Below are positions 17,866 through 25,419 of a stretch of DNA of 52,951 bases, piece by piece (positions within the stretch are counted from its first letter, which is position 1; the number at the start of each line of letters is the position of its first letter). The notes beneath the pieces are model-generated. The model ran no database searches. It saw only the letters and a program-made list of their open reading frames with translations, and was not told where the DNA came from. Both the position numbers and the translations under genes were made by a program. The DNA comes from Polaribacter sp. Its GTDB lineage: Bacteria > Bacteroidota > Bacteroidia > Flavobacteriales > Flavobacteriaceae. Where the stretch lies: positions 1 to 52,951 of the forward strand of contig JAQWOR010000063.1 in NCBI GenBank assembly GCA_029245785.1, read 5' to 3'.

Positions 17866-19212
17866 TTAGATCTTTTTTAGCAATCGAAATTCAAATTTCA
17901 ATACTTGAAACCCTCTTTTAACTACCATTCTTATTCTTTTATTGTGCTTTTTTTGGAATTTTCCTAAGAGCTGTTTCAAACTATATTGATGTGCAGGCTC
18001 TCCATTAATTTTTAAAATAATATCACCTTTAAGCAAGCCAGCAATACCTCCAGGAGATTTCTCTAAAACCTTGTGAATAACATAAGATGGCTTGAACCTA
18101 AACTGATAATTTGAAACAAAAGAAATGGAATTAAAACCACTTCTGCTCTGATTAGTCTCAAATTCTCCTACAAGAATATTTTCTAATTCCTTGATTAATA
18201 CTTTACCGTTATAAACCACATCTATACCACTCATATTATACTCAAACCCCCCTCTAAATGATCCGTTTTTTTTCAATGTAATTTGTTTATTTGGATAATC
18301 AATCCAAACTTTAAAACGTTTTAAAATATTTCCTCCAACACTTCCGTTTCGAGTTGCAAATTGACGAGCATAATAGGTCGAAGCAGAATCTAAAAATGAA
18401 ACTGTAGGGTTTTTAATCCTAAATCTACCCAGAGATAATTCTTTTACCCTACTCCTATTACCATAAATAGTTCCGCTAAACCCTTCTCCAAGAATGTCTC
18501 TAAAACTACGTTTTGGAGTTTTAATTACTTCTTTTGTGTTTTCAAACAACCATATCGCATCACTACCTCCAGTATCAATTAACAGTTTTACTCCTGTTTT
18601 TACATTCCCAATAGTGTCTAACTGTACTTTTGCTTTGATATACGGCTTGTTTCTATAAAATTGCAAAGGAAAAACTTCGCATTTTCTACAGGTGGAAGGT
18701 TTAAATGTTGTTGGATTGTAAAAATAAATCATTTTTGTACTATAATTAATTTTAACAATAGCATCCTTTAACAAACTATACCCTATCACTCCATGAATTG
18801 TTATGCCCATTTTACTTGAAATATCAAATTTATCTCGTAAAATCACATAGATATTTTCGTTTGTACTTATATAATTTTTAATTTTTATGTTGTTTTTTTG
18901 AGACAAAAGAGCTTCTACAGGAGTGCCATCTCCCAATCCTTGTAAGGTAATTTTTTTTACATTATTTAAACCAACACTATCAATCTTAGAAAGGTTGAAT
19001 AAAATTGTTTTGTCTACCCCAGTATCTAAAATAAAAGACAAATGACTTCCGTTAACATCTACAGGAATCACAATTAAATTATTAATTAACTGAAAACGTA
19101 TGCTCTGCACATTTTGATTTGCGCCATAGAACTTAAATTCAGATTGTGCTTTTATTGAAAAAACAACAAACAAAAGCATCAGAACACTGTATGAAGTATA
19201 TTTTTTAATCAA
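17866..19212 (-). CDS. Exported retropepsin-like aspartyl protease with C-terminal PDZ domain
   Basis: A 448-residue protein with a signal peptide (about 1-22, ending IKAQ). Two aspartyl protease half-sites are visible: Asp63 in SFILDTGVDKT and Asp213 in KLLIDTGGSDA, so one chain may form the whole active site instead of a dimer. A PDZ domain occupies about 365-440 (VIHKVLEKSPGGIAGLLKGD, then ILKINGEPAHQYSL). The combination suggests a periplasmic or surface peptidase that binds C termini of substrates. Paired Cys173 and Cys176 (CRKC) lie between the half-sites. Homologues with this layout are common in Bacteroidota, but no substrate is known to me. Convergent with the DUF1573 gene. Confidence 0.85.
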   Translation of the reverse strand: MIKKYTSYSVLMLLFVVFSIKAQSEFKFYGANQNVQSIRFQLINNLIVIPVDVNGSHLSFILDTGVDKTILFNLSKIDSVGLNNVKKITLQGLGDGTPVEALLSQKNNIKIKNYISTNENIYVILRDKFDISSKMGITIHGVIGYSLLKDAIVKINYSTKMIYFYNPTTFKPSTCRKCEVFPLQFYRNKPYIKAKVQLDTIGNVKTGVKLLIDTGGSDAIWLFENTKEVIKTPKRSFRDILGEGFSGTIYGNRSRVKELSLGRFRIKNPTVSFLDSASTYYARQFATRNGSVGGNILKRFKVWIDYPNKQITLKKNGSFRGGFEYNMSGIDVVYNGKVLIKELENILVGEFETNQSRSGFNSISFVSNYQFRFKPSYVIHKVLEKSPGGIAGLLKGDIILKINGEPAHQYSLKQLLGKFQKKHNKRIRMVVKRGFQVLKFEFRLLKKI

Positions 19213-19379
19213 CTGGTAGATTTATAGTGTTTGTTAAGATACATAATCTCCATGAAATTTTTACCTATTTAAGGAATCTTTAACCTTTGCGTTTTGTTGA
19301 AAAAGAATTTAATTTAGCAATACATTCTGAATATAATTTCGCAAATTTGTTCCTTTAAAACAACTAAAAAACAAATAGT

Positions 19380-20570
19380 ATGCCCTTAATTTCAAGGAAA
19401 GGAAATCAAATGCCAGAATCACCCATTCGTAAATTGGTTCCATATGCTGAAGCTGCAAAAAAAAGAGGTACAAAAGTATATCATTTAAATATTGGGCAAC
19501 CAGATATTAAAACTCCTCAAGTAGCCCTAGATGCTATAAAAAACAACACTATCGAAGTACTTTCTTATGCAAGATCTGAAGGTTCTGAAGTTTACAGAAA
19601 CAAACTAGCAAATTATTACGCAACAAACAACATCAAGGTTACTGCATCTAATATTGTAGCAACAACTGGCGGATCTGAAGCCTTGTTATTTACAATTGGA
19701 AGCATCACAGACCCAGGAGACGAAATTATCATTCCTGAGCCTTTTTATGCAAATTACAACGGGTTTGCTACGGCATCTGGAATAAACGTTGTTCCTGTAA
19801 TCTCTAAAATTGAAGACAACTTTGCATTGCCTAACATTGAAGATTTCGAACAATTAATTACCTCAAAAACCAAAGCAATACTAATCTGTAACCCCGGAAA
19901 CCCTACTGGCTACCTATACAGCAAAGAAGAAATTGAAAAACTAAAACAGCTTGTCTTAAAACACGACCTGTTCTTAATTGCTGATGAAGTATATCGTGAG
20001 TTTGTATACGATGGCTTGCAGCACCACTCTATTATGAGTGAAAAAGGCTTAGACCAACATGCCATTATGATTGATTCTGTTTCTAAAAGATACAGCATGT
20101 GTGGTGCAAGAATTGGCTGTATTGTTTCTAGAAATGACGCTTTTATTGCTACAACAGTAAAGTTTGCACAAGCAAGATTAAGTCCGCCAACTTATGCATT
20201 ATTAGCTAGTGAAGCGGCTTTAGAAACACCACAAAGTTATTTTGATGATGTTATTGATGAATATGTTGATCGAAGAAATACATTGATTTCTGAATTGCAA
20301 AAAATTGAAGGCATAAAGGTTGCCAATCCAAAAGGAGCGTTTTATTGTGTCGCTGAACTACCTGTAAAAGATGCAGATCATTTTGCACAATGGATTTTAG
20401 AAAAATTCAATGACCAAAATGAAACGGTAATGATTGCTCCTGCAAGCGGATTTTACTCAACAGAAAACGAAGGAAAAAATCAAGTTAGAATTGCCTATGT
20501 TTTAAATAAAACAGATCTAAAACGGTCTGTACAAATTTTAAAATCTGCACTTGCAACATACAATCGATAA
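19380..20570 (+). CDS. PLP-dependent class I/II aminotransferase, probably aspartate aminotransferase type
   Basis: A 396-residue fold-type I enzyme with all expected elements: NIGQPDIKTP at the N terminus, TTGGSEALLF for the phosphate cup, NPGNPTG, the PLP-binding Asp in ADEVYREFVYDG, and the Schiff-base lysine Lys236 in IDSVSKRYSMCGARIG. The closing substrate arginine is in QVRIAYV. Length and motifs fit the aspartate/aromatic aminotransferase Ig subgroup; the exact amino acid cannot be read. Its TAA is followed immediately, with no gap and in the same frame, by the TTG start of murB, so the two are surely co-transcribed and probably translationally coupled. Confidence 0.9.
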   Translation: MPLISRKGNQMPESPIRKLVPYAEAAKKRGTKVYHLNIGQPDIKTPQVALDAIKNNTIEVLSYARSEGSEVYRNKLANYYATNNIKVTASNIVATTGGSEALLFTIGSITDPGDEIIIPEPFYANYNGFATASGINVVPVISKIEDNFALPNIEDFEQLITSKTKAILICNPGNPTGYLYSKEEIEKLKQLVLKHDLFLIADEVYREFVYDGLQHHSIMSEKGLDQHAIMIDSVSKRYSMCGARIGCIVSRNDAFIATTVKFAQARLSPPTYALLASEAALETPQSYFDDVIDEYVDRRNTLISELQKIEGIKVANPKGAFYCVAELPVKDADHFAQWILEKFNDQNETVMIAPASGFYSTENEGKNQVRIAYVLNKTDLKRSVQILKSALATYNR

Positions 20571-21581
20571 TTGAAAATAGAACAAAACATATCTCTAAAA
20601 AAGTACAATACCTTTGGCGTACAAGTCTATGCCAAACGTTTTGTAACAATCCATTCTTTTTACGACTTACAAGAGCTCATAAAAACCGAAAAAGAACTCT
20701 TTCTTTTAAGTGGCGGAAGCAATATGTTATTGATAAAAGACATTGAAAAACTAGTTGCCTTCATTGATATCAAAGGGATTTCTATCGACAAAGAAGATCA
20801 AAATTCAGTGCATGTAACTGTTAATAGTGGCGAAAATTGGCATGAATTTGTCTTGTGGTGTATTTCTCAAAATTATGGTGGCTTAGAAAATTTATCTTTA
20901 ATTCCTGGCAATGTAGGTACCTGCCCCATTCAAAACATTGGTGCTTATGGAGTTGAAGTAAAAGAGACTATTACCCGTGTTGAATGCTTAGAAATTTCTT
21001 CCGGAAAAAGAGTTCATTTCTCAAATAATGAATGTGATTTCGGATACAGAAACTCAATCTTTAAAAACGAGGCAAAGGGAAAAAACATCATCACTTCTGT
21101 TAGTTTTCAATTGACAAAAAGTACGCACAAACTCAATACCAGCTACGGAGCTATTGAAACGGCATTGCAAGAAAAAAATATTACAAACCCTACAATTAAA
21201 GACATTTCTGATGCCGTTATTGCGATCAGGAAATCAAAACTTCCAGATCCAAAAGAGATTGGAAACTGTGGAAGTTTTTTTAAAAACCCTGTCATTGCTA
21301 CAACACAATTCTACACCTTACAGAAAAAGCACCCAACCGTTCCTTTTTATAAGGTAGAGACACAAAACTTATATAAAATTCCTGCAGGATGGCTGATAGA
21401 ACAAAGTGGCTTTAAAGGAATGCGATTTGGAGACGCAGGAGTTCACACAAAACAAGCTTTGGTACTTGTAAACCATGGTAATGCAACCGGATTAGAGATC
21501 TATCAATTGGCACAAAAAATACAACAAACAGTTCTTGATAAGTTTGAAATCTTCCTAGAAATAGAAGTAAACGTAATTTAA
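20571..21581 (+). CDS. murB: UDP-N-acetylmuramate dehydrogenase
   Basis: A 336-residue flavoenzyme that reduces UDP-GlcNAc-enolpyruvate to UDP-MurNAc in peptidoglycan synthesis. Visible marks are LLSGGSNMLL and SLIPGNVGTCPIQNIGAYG for FAD binding, and GNCGSFFKNPV with the catalytic Ser. Length matches type I MurB (about 340). The start is TTG at 20571, directly after the aminotransferase stop; the encoded N terminus KIEQNISLKKYNTFG is the usual MurB beginning, and the next ATG (about 20727) would delete part of the FAD domain. It is the second gene of the aminotransferase operon. Confidence 0.95.
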   Translation: MKIEQNISLKKYNTFGVQVYAKRFVTIHSFYDLQELIKTEKELFLLSGGSNMLLIKDIEKLVAFIDIKGISIDKEDQNSVHVTVNSGENWHEFVLWCISQNYGGLENLSLIPGNVGTCPIQNIGAYGVEVKETITRVECLEISSGKRVHFSNNECDFGYRNSIFKNEAKGKNIITSVSFQLTKSTHKLNTSYGAIETALQEKNITNPTIKDISDAVIAIRKSKLPDPKEIGNCGSFFKNPVIATTQFYTLQKKHPTVPFYKVETQNLYKIPAGWLIEQSGFKGMRFGDAGVHTKQALVLVNHGNATGLEIYQLAQKIQQTVLDKFEIFLEIEVNVI

Positions 21582-21789
21582 CCTTCTTTTTTAAGCAGCT
21601 TACTTATTTGTTACTTCAGAAAAATGTACAGGAACTAGTATTGAAGCATTTTGCGTACTAATTTTATTTAAATTCGACTAAAACACTCTATTATTCTCGT
21701 TGCAAACTTCATACAAAGCATGGTTTATTAACCATATAGACTTTCCTATGATTTGGTAACTTTTCAAGTTAAAGCCATTATTTTATCCA

Positions 21790-21797
21790 TATCTTTG
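21790..21797 (+). promoter_or_regulatory. -7 box before small Cys-rich membrane protein gene
   Basis: TATCTTTG is an exact TAnnTTTG match 20 bases before the ATG at 21818. No convincing -33 element was found. Confidence 0.5.
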
Positions 21798-21817
21798 CAG
21801 GACTTAAAGGAACTAAA

Positions 21818-22018
21818 ATGAAACTTATTTTACTTACTATTGGTTTATTAGGATTGGCTTTTGCCGGAATCGCTATTAAAATTTGGGCAAAAAAAGACGG
21901 AAAATTTGCGGGTACTTGCGCCAGTCAAAACCCTGTACTAAATAAAGATGGTGAGTCCTGTGGATTTTGCGGTAAAACACCAGATCAATTTGAAACCTGC
22001 TCTGAACCGCAACATTAA
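21818..22018 (+). CDS. Small single-pass membrane protein with C-terminal cysteines
   Basis: A 66-residue protein. Residues 1-25 form one hydrophobic segment (LILLTIGLLGLAFAGIAIKI), followed by a short basic stretch (WAKKDGK) and a polar tail with four cysteines: FAGTCASQNP, GESCGFCGKTP and FETCSEP. The CxxC pair resembles a metal or redox site. I know of homologues of this type in Bacteroidota but of no established function. The tail should face the periplasm or cytoplasm according to the positive-inside rule, with the basic stretch after the helix favouring a cytoplasmic tail. It has its own promoter box and precedes an ECF sigma factor by 78 bases. Confidence 0.7.
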   Translation: MKLILLTIGLLGLAFAGIAIKIWAKKDGKFAGTCASQNPVLNKDGESCGFCGKTPDQFETCSEPQH

Positions 22019-22096
22019 TACTCTTTTTTTTAGAAAGTTTTCTGTTCTATTTCAATTTACTATCTTTATCTCTAATACAATTTCAAAACTTACACA

Positions 22097-22663
22097 TTGG
22101 AAATTAAAGGCGACGAATTACTTCAAACCATACAACGAGCAAAAGAAGGAAATCAAATAGCTTTCAACAAGCTTTTAGATAGCTTTTGGAATAATGTGTA
22201 CAACTACCAATTAAAAAAAAATCAAAACGATAATGATACTGAAGACATCACTATCCAAACATTCTCTAAAGCTTTTGATAAAATAGCCACCTTTGACGAA
22301 AAATACCAGTTTAAAACTTGGCTAATTACCATTTCTAAAAATGTACATACCGATTTTTTGCGAAAAAAAAAGGCTTCCATTACAATGGAACCCTACAAAG
22401 ACAAAAATCTTGAAACCTTTGATGTTGTTGATAACGACCCTACACCTGAAGATAAAATAATTACTGAACAAAATTTAGCAAAACTACTGCGAGACATCAA
22501 ACAATTGAATCCAAAATATCAAGAAGTAATTACACTCAGGTATTTTCAGGAGTTGAGTTATAAAGAAATTTCTAAACAAATTGATGAGCCTATGAACAAT
22601 GTAAAAATAAAATTGTTACGCGCTAAAAAATTACTAGCTGAAATCATTAAAAAATCAAACTAA
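22097..22663 (+). CDS. ECF-type RNA polymerase sigma factor
   Basis: A 188-residue sigma-70 family factor. Region 2 lies at about 25-90 (ITIQTFSKAFDKIATFDEKYQFKT in two parts, with WLITISKNVHTDFLRKKK), and region 4 at about 125-185 (LNPKYQEVITLRYFQELSYK, then EISKQIDEPMNNVKIKLLRA). Start is TTG at 22097 as no earlier ATG is in frame. No anti-sigma gene with a zinc-binding or transmembrane signature follows; the next gene, 51 bases on, is a metal transporter. Whether the preceding Cys-rich membrane protein senses anything for it is pure speculation. The target regulon is not visible. Confidence 0.9.
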   Translation: MEIKGDELLQTIQRAKEGNQIAFNKLLDSFWNNVYNYQLKKNQNDNDTEDITIQTFSKAFDKIATFDEKYQFKTWLITISKNVHTDFLRKKKASITMEPYKDKNLETFDVVDNDPTPEDKIITEQNLAKLLRDIKQLNPKYQEVITLRYFQELSYKEISKQIDEPMNNVKIKLLRAKKLLAEIIKKSN

Positions 22664-22714
22664 AACTTACAACACTCAACCTAAACAAGGGTATTTAAAA
22701 ATGAAACACAACAA

Positions 22715-23935
22715 ATGAAAAAAACATTTTTAAATTCACTCGGTCCCGGATTATTATTTGCAGGTGCAGCTATTGGAGTTTCGCATTTGGTACAATCTAC
22801 CAAAGCGGGGGCTGAATTTGGGTTTGGCTTGCTATGGGCGCTGCTACTAGTAAACTTATTTAAATACCCCTTTTTTCAATTTGGACCACGCTATGCAGCT
22901 GCCACCGGAGAAACATTGCTAGATGGCTACAAGAAACTAGGCAAAGGAGTTTTAGCCACTTATTATATATTAAATTTTGCCACCATGTTTACCATTCAGG
23001 CTGCAGTAACTATTGTTACCGCAGGATTGGCTTCACAATTATTTGGCATTACAAACAACTTGGTCTTGTGGTCGGTTACAATCACTATTATTAGCATTCT
23101 ACTATTGTGCATTGGAAAATACAAGCTGCTAGATCACTTAATGAAATATATTATTCTCATTTTAACCGTCAGCACAGTTGTTGCTGTCGGAATTGCTTTA
23201 TTTTCCAATACTGAAGGATTTGATTTCAGACAAGTTCTTCCTTCTGGAACTATTGAAATTACCTTTTTAATTGCTTTTCTAGGATGGATGCCCGCACCTT
23301 TAGATATTTCTATTTGGCATTCTCTTTGGACCATTGAAAAAAACAAAACCACTCTTACAAAGACTAGCCCTAAACAAGCTATTTTTGATTTTAATATTGG
23401 TTATTTAGGTACACTTTTTTTAGGAATTTGTTTTGTGATGCTTGGCGCACTGGTTATGTACAACTCTGGAGAAACCTTTTCTGACAAAGGAGCTGTTTTT
23501 GCTTCACAACTTATCAAATTGTACACAAATAATTTGGGTGAATTCTCTACCTTGTTTATTGGTGCAGCAGCTTTTACAACCATGTTTAGTACAACGCTAA
23601 CAACCTTAGATGCGTCTCCAAGAGCAATGGAAAAAGCTACGCATTTACTGTTTAAAAAAGAAACACCTTTCAACTATTGGTTTTGGATGTTCTTTTTGGC
23701 AATAGGTACTTTCTGCATTCTTTATTTTTTCATGAAAGACATGGGGTTTTTAGTGAAAATTGCTACCATTTTATCTTTCTTAATAGCCCCATTTTATGCC
23801 GTTTTTAACTATCTATTGATCACCGGAAAACACACTCCTAAAGAACACCAACCGAGTGTTTATTTAAAAATAATGAGCTGGTTGGGAATATTATTCCTCA
23901 TTGGATTTAGCGGTTGGTATTTGGTTAATTTATAA
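22715..23935 (+). CDS. Nramp-family divalent metal transporter with atypical metal site
   Basis: A 406-residue membrane protein with about 11 hydrophobic segments and the Nramp start SLGPGLLFAGAAIG. In canonical Nramps helix 1 carries Asp-Pro-Gly-Asn, whose Asp and Asn bind the metal. Here the aligned stretch is IGVSHLVQSTKAGAEFG, so Asp becomes Gly and Asn becomes His. Helix 6 keeps the Met-Pro pair but reads GWMPAPLDISIWHS, with an Asp three residues later. This is a divergent subgroup whose ion preference cannot be assumed to be Mn or Fe. It follows the ECF sigma gene by 51 bases and may be transcribed with it. Family certain, ion unknown. Confidence 0.85.
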   Translation: MKKTFLNSLGPGLLFAGAAIGVSHLVQSTKAGAEFGFGLLWALLLVNLFKYPFFQFGPRYAAATGETLLDGYKKLGKGVLATYYILNFATMFTIQAAVTIVTAGLASQLFGITNNLVLWSVTITIISILLLCIGKYKLLDHLMKYIILILTVSTVVAVGIALFSNTEGFDFRQVLPSGTIEITFLIAFLGWMPAPLDISIWHSLWTIEKNKTTLTKTSPKQAIFDFNIGYLGTLFLGICFVMLGALVMYNSGETFSDKGAVFASQLIKLYTNNLGEFSTLFIGAAAFTTMFSTTLTTLDASPRAMEKATHLLFKKETPFNYWFWMFFLAIGTFCILYFFMKDMGFLVKIATILSFLIAPFYAVFNYLLITGKHTPKEHQPSVYLKIMSWLGILFLIGFSGWYLVNL

Positions 23936-23959
23936 AGAACCTATTTTAAATTCTATTTC

Positions 23960-23992
23960 TTGAAACAATTAGCACTTTACTTTGTAACTTTG
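23960..23992 (+). promoter_or_regulatory. Promoter of lipA
   Basis: TTG at 23960-23962 and an exact -7 box TAACTTTG at 23985-23992, spaced 22 bases. The start codon ATG at 24012 follows 20 bases later. Confidence 0.6.
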
Positions 23993-24011
23993 CGGTTCAA
24001 TTTTTTTGAGT

Positions 24012-24881
24012 ATGTCAAACGAATCAGTAATTCATCCAGAGAAAATAAAAAAACCCAAATGGTTGCGGGTTAAACTACCTGTAGGAAAAAAATATACCGA
24101 ATTACGCGGATTGGTAGACAAATACAAATTAAATACCATTTGTACAAGTGGTAGCTGCCCAAATATGGGAGAATGCTGGGGAGAAGGAACTGCTACATTC
24201 ATGATCTTAGGAAATATTTGCACACGCTCATGCGGGTTTTGTGGTGTAAAAACAGGGCGTCCAGAAACGGTTGAATGGGATGAACCTGAAAAAGTAGCAC
24301 GTTCTATAAAATTGATGAGCATTAAGCACGCCGTTTTAACCTCTGTAGATCGTGATGATTTAAAAGATGGAGGCTCTATTATTTGGGCAGAAACGGTAAA
24401 TGCGGTTCGTAGAGCAAATCCGACGACAACCTTAGAAACTTTAATTCCTGACTTTCAAGGAGAAGAAAAACTTCTAGATCGCATTATCAATGTGGCGCCA
24501 GAAGTTGTTTCTCACAATGTAGAAACGGTTCGTAGATTGACTAGAGAAGTTCGAATCCAAGCCAAATATGATCGAAGTTTAGCTGTGTTGAAATACCTGA
24601 AAGCAAACGGAATGCGTACCAAATCTGGAATTATGTTAGGCTTAGGAGAAACGGTAGAAGAAGTAATTCAAACCATGAAAGATTTACGCGGAGTTGGTTT
24701 AGATATCATTACTATTGGACAATATTTACAACCTAGTAAAAAGCACCTTCCTGTAAAAGAATTTATCACGCCAGAACAATTTAAAAAATACGAAACTCTA
24801 GGTTTAGAAATGGGCTTTATGTATGTAGAAAGTGGTGCTTTGGTACGCTCTTCATACAAAGCGCATAAACATGCTAAATAA
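24012..24881 (+). CDS. lipA: Lipoyl synthase
   Basis: A 289-residue radical SAM enzyme that inserts two sulfurs into protein-bound octanoate. Both clusters are visible: the auxiliary cluster cysteines in [13 protein letters not shown] and the radical SAM motif in [10 protein letters not shown] (CxxxCxxC), followed by [12 protein letters not shown]. The C-terminal Ser ligand lies in [12 protein letters not shown] 24012 is chosen over a TTG two codons upstream because it gives the usual [11 protein letters not shown] start at a proper distance from the promoter. Its product is needed for the E2 partner of dihydrolipoyl dehydrogenase, encoded at 33088, though the genes are not linked. Confidence 0.96.
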   Translation: MSNESVIHPEKIKKPKWLRVKLPVGKKYTELRGLVDKYKLNTICTSGSCPNMGECWGEGTATFMILGNICTRSCGFCGVKTGRPETVEWDEPEKVARSIKLMSIKHAVLTSVDRDDLKDGGSIIWAETVNAVRRANPTTTLETLIPDFQGEEKLLDRIINVAPEVVSHNVETVRRLTREVRIQAKYDRSLAVLKYLKANGMRTKSGIMLGLGETVEEVIQTMKDLRGVGLDIITIGQYLQPSKKHLPVKEFITPEQFKKYETLGLEMGFMYVESGALVRSSYKAHKHAK

Positions 24882-24995
24882 ATTTTAATCTGAAATTTCA
24901 ATATTATATACCTACAAGGTTGTAAAAACCTTGCAGGAGACATAAAATTAATTCAGTATTCTTCTAAACTCATCGACTTAACTAAACACTTCATT

Positions 24996-25031
24996 AAAAA
25001 GCCTGAATTTCTTTTGAAATTCAGGCTTTTT
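24996..25031. terminator. Strong terminator after lipA
   Basis: Perfect 16-base stem (AAAAAGCCTGAATTTC / GAAATTCAGGCTTTTT) with a TTTT loop, flanked by A and T runs, so it can act in both directions. Confidence 0.85.
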
Positions 25032-25191
25032 AATAGGTTGTTTTTCGCTTTTACAAAAAATAACATCTGAAATATAATTTATTCCCAATGAAAGTTAACT
25101 TTTTTTAAACAATCAATAACACCTCTCTGCTCCATGTTAAAAAAATACAAAAATCGTTCTTTTTTAACAATTTTATTGATTAAAATTCAGT

Positions 25192-25208
25192 TTGGCACAA
25201 TGCTTGCA
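25192..25208 (+). promoter_or_regulatory. Sigma-54 (-24/-12) promoter
   Basis: TTGGCACAATGCTTGCA matches the RpoN consensus TTGGCAC-N5-TTGCA with GG at 25194-25195 and GC at 25206-25207, exactly 12 bases apart. Initiation is expected near 25218. Two nested inverted repeats at 25111-25181 lie upstream, where an enhancer-binding activator could sit. No gene follows on this strand before the terminator at 25280. Confidence 0.75.
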
Positions 25209-25217
25209 AAATAGATA

Positions 25218-25310
25218 ATTTGAAAACAAATTAAGAGGCTGTTTTCATTGTGTAAATTATTTGAATTAGTTAAACACTAAAAAACCATCCTGATGATCAG
25301 GATGGTTTTT
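25218..25310 (+). ncRNA. Candidate sigma-54-dependent small RNA
   Basis: The predicted transcript is about 90 bases. It begins with a short stem-loop (AATTTG AAAA CAAATT, 25217-25232), has an unstructured U/A-rich middle part, and ends in a strong terminator hairpin with a U run. There is no ATG-started reading frame before the terminator. It is an architecture typical of bacterial small RNAs. This is inference from promoter plus terminator; expression is not shown. Confidence 0.5.
25280..25310. terminator. Terminator of candidate small RNA
   Basis: Nearly perfect palindrome AAAAACCATCCTGAT-G-ATCAGGATGGTTTTT with A and T flanks; the stable part is CCATCCTG / CAGGATGG with an ATGAT loop. It could also stop minus-strand transcription leaving the CBS-like gene, whose stop is at 25420. 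Confidence 0.8.
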
Positions 25311-25419
25311 ATTTATACAGCCATTAATGCAAAAGAAATAAAGAATTTCTTAAAACTGACTACCCCTGTAGCAAGCTAACGATGTATCTCGCCAATTTTA
25401 TTTTGACCTATTGACATTC

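Larger units (their letters stand above)
24882..25419. other. 538-base non-coding interval: two terminators, sigma-54 promoter, inverted repeats
   Basis: No credible protein gene was found on either strand. From left to right it holds a weak hairpin (24911-24938, CCTACAAGG paired with CCTTGCAGG), the lipA-side terminator (24996-25031), two nested perfect 9-base inverted repeats (25111-25119 with 25173-25181, AATCAATAA / TTATTGATT; 25136-25144 with 25160-25168, GTTAAAAAA / TTTTTTAAC), a sigma-54 promoter (25192-25208), and a second terminator (25280-25310). Confidence 0.7.

Noticed and set aside
24550..24560. GTTCGAATCC-like T-loop sequence suggesting a tRNA
   Set aside because: It lies inside the lipA coding region and no cloverleaf arms surround it.
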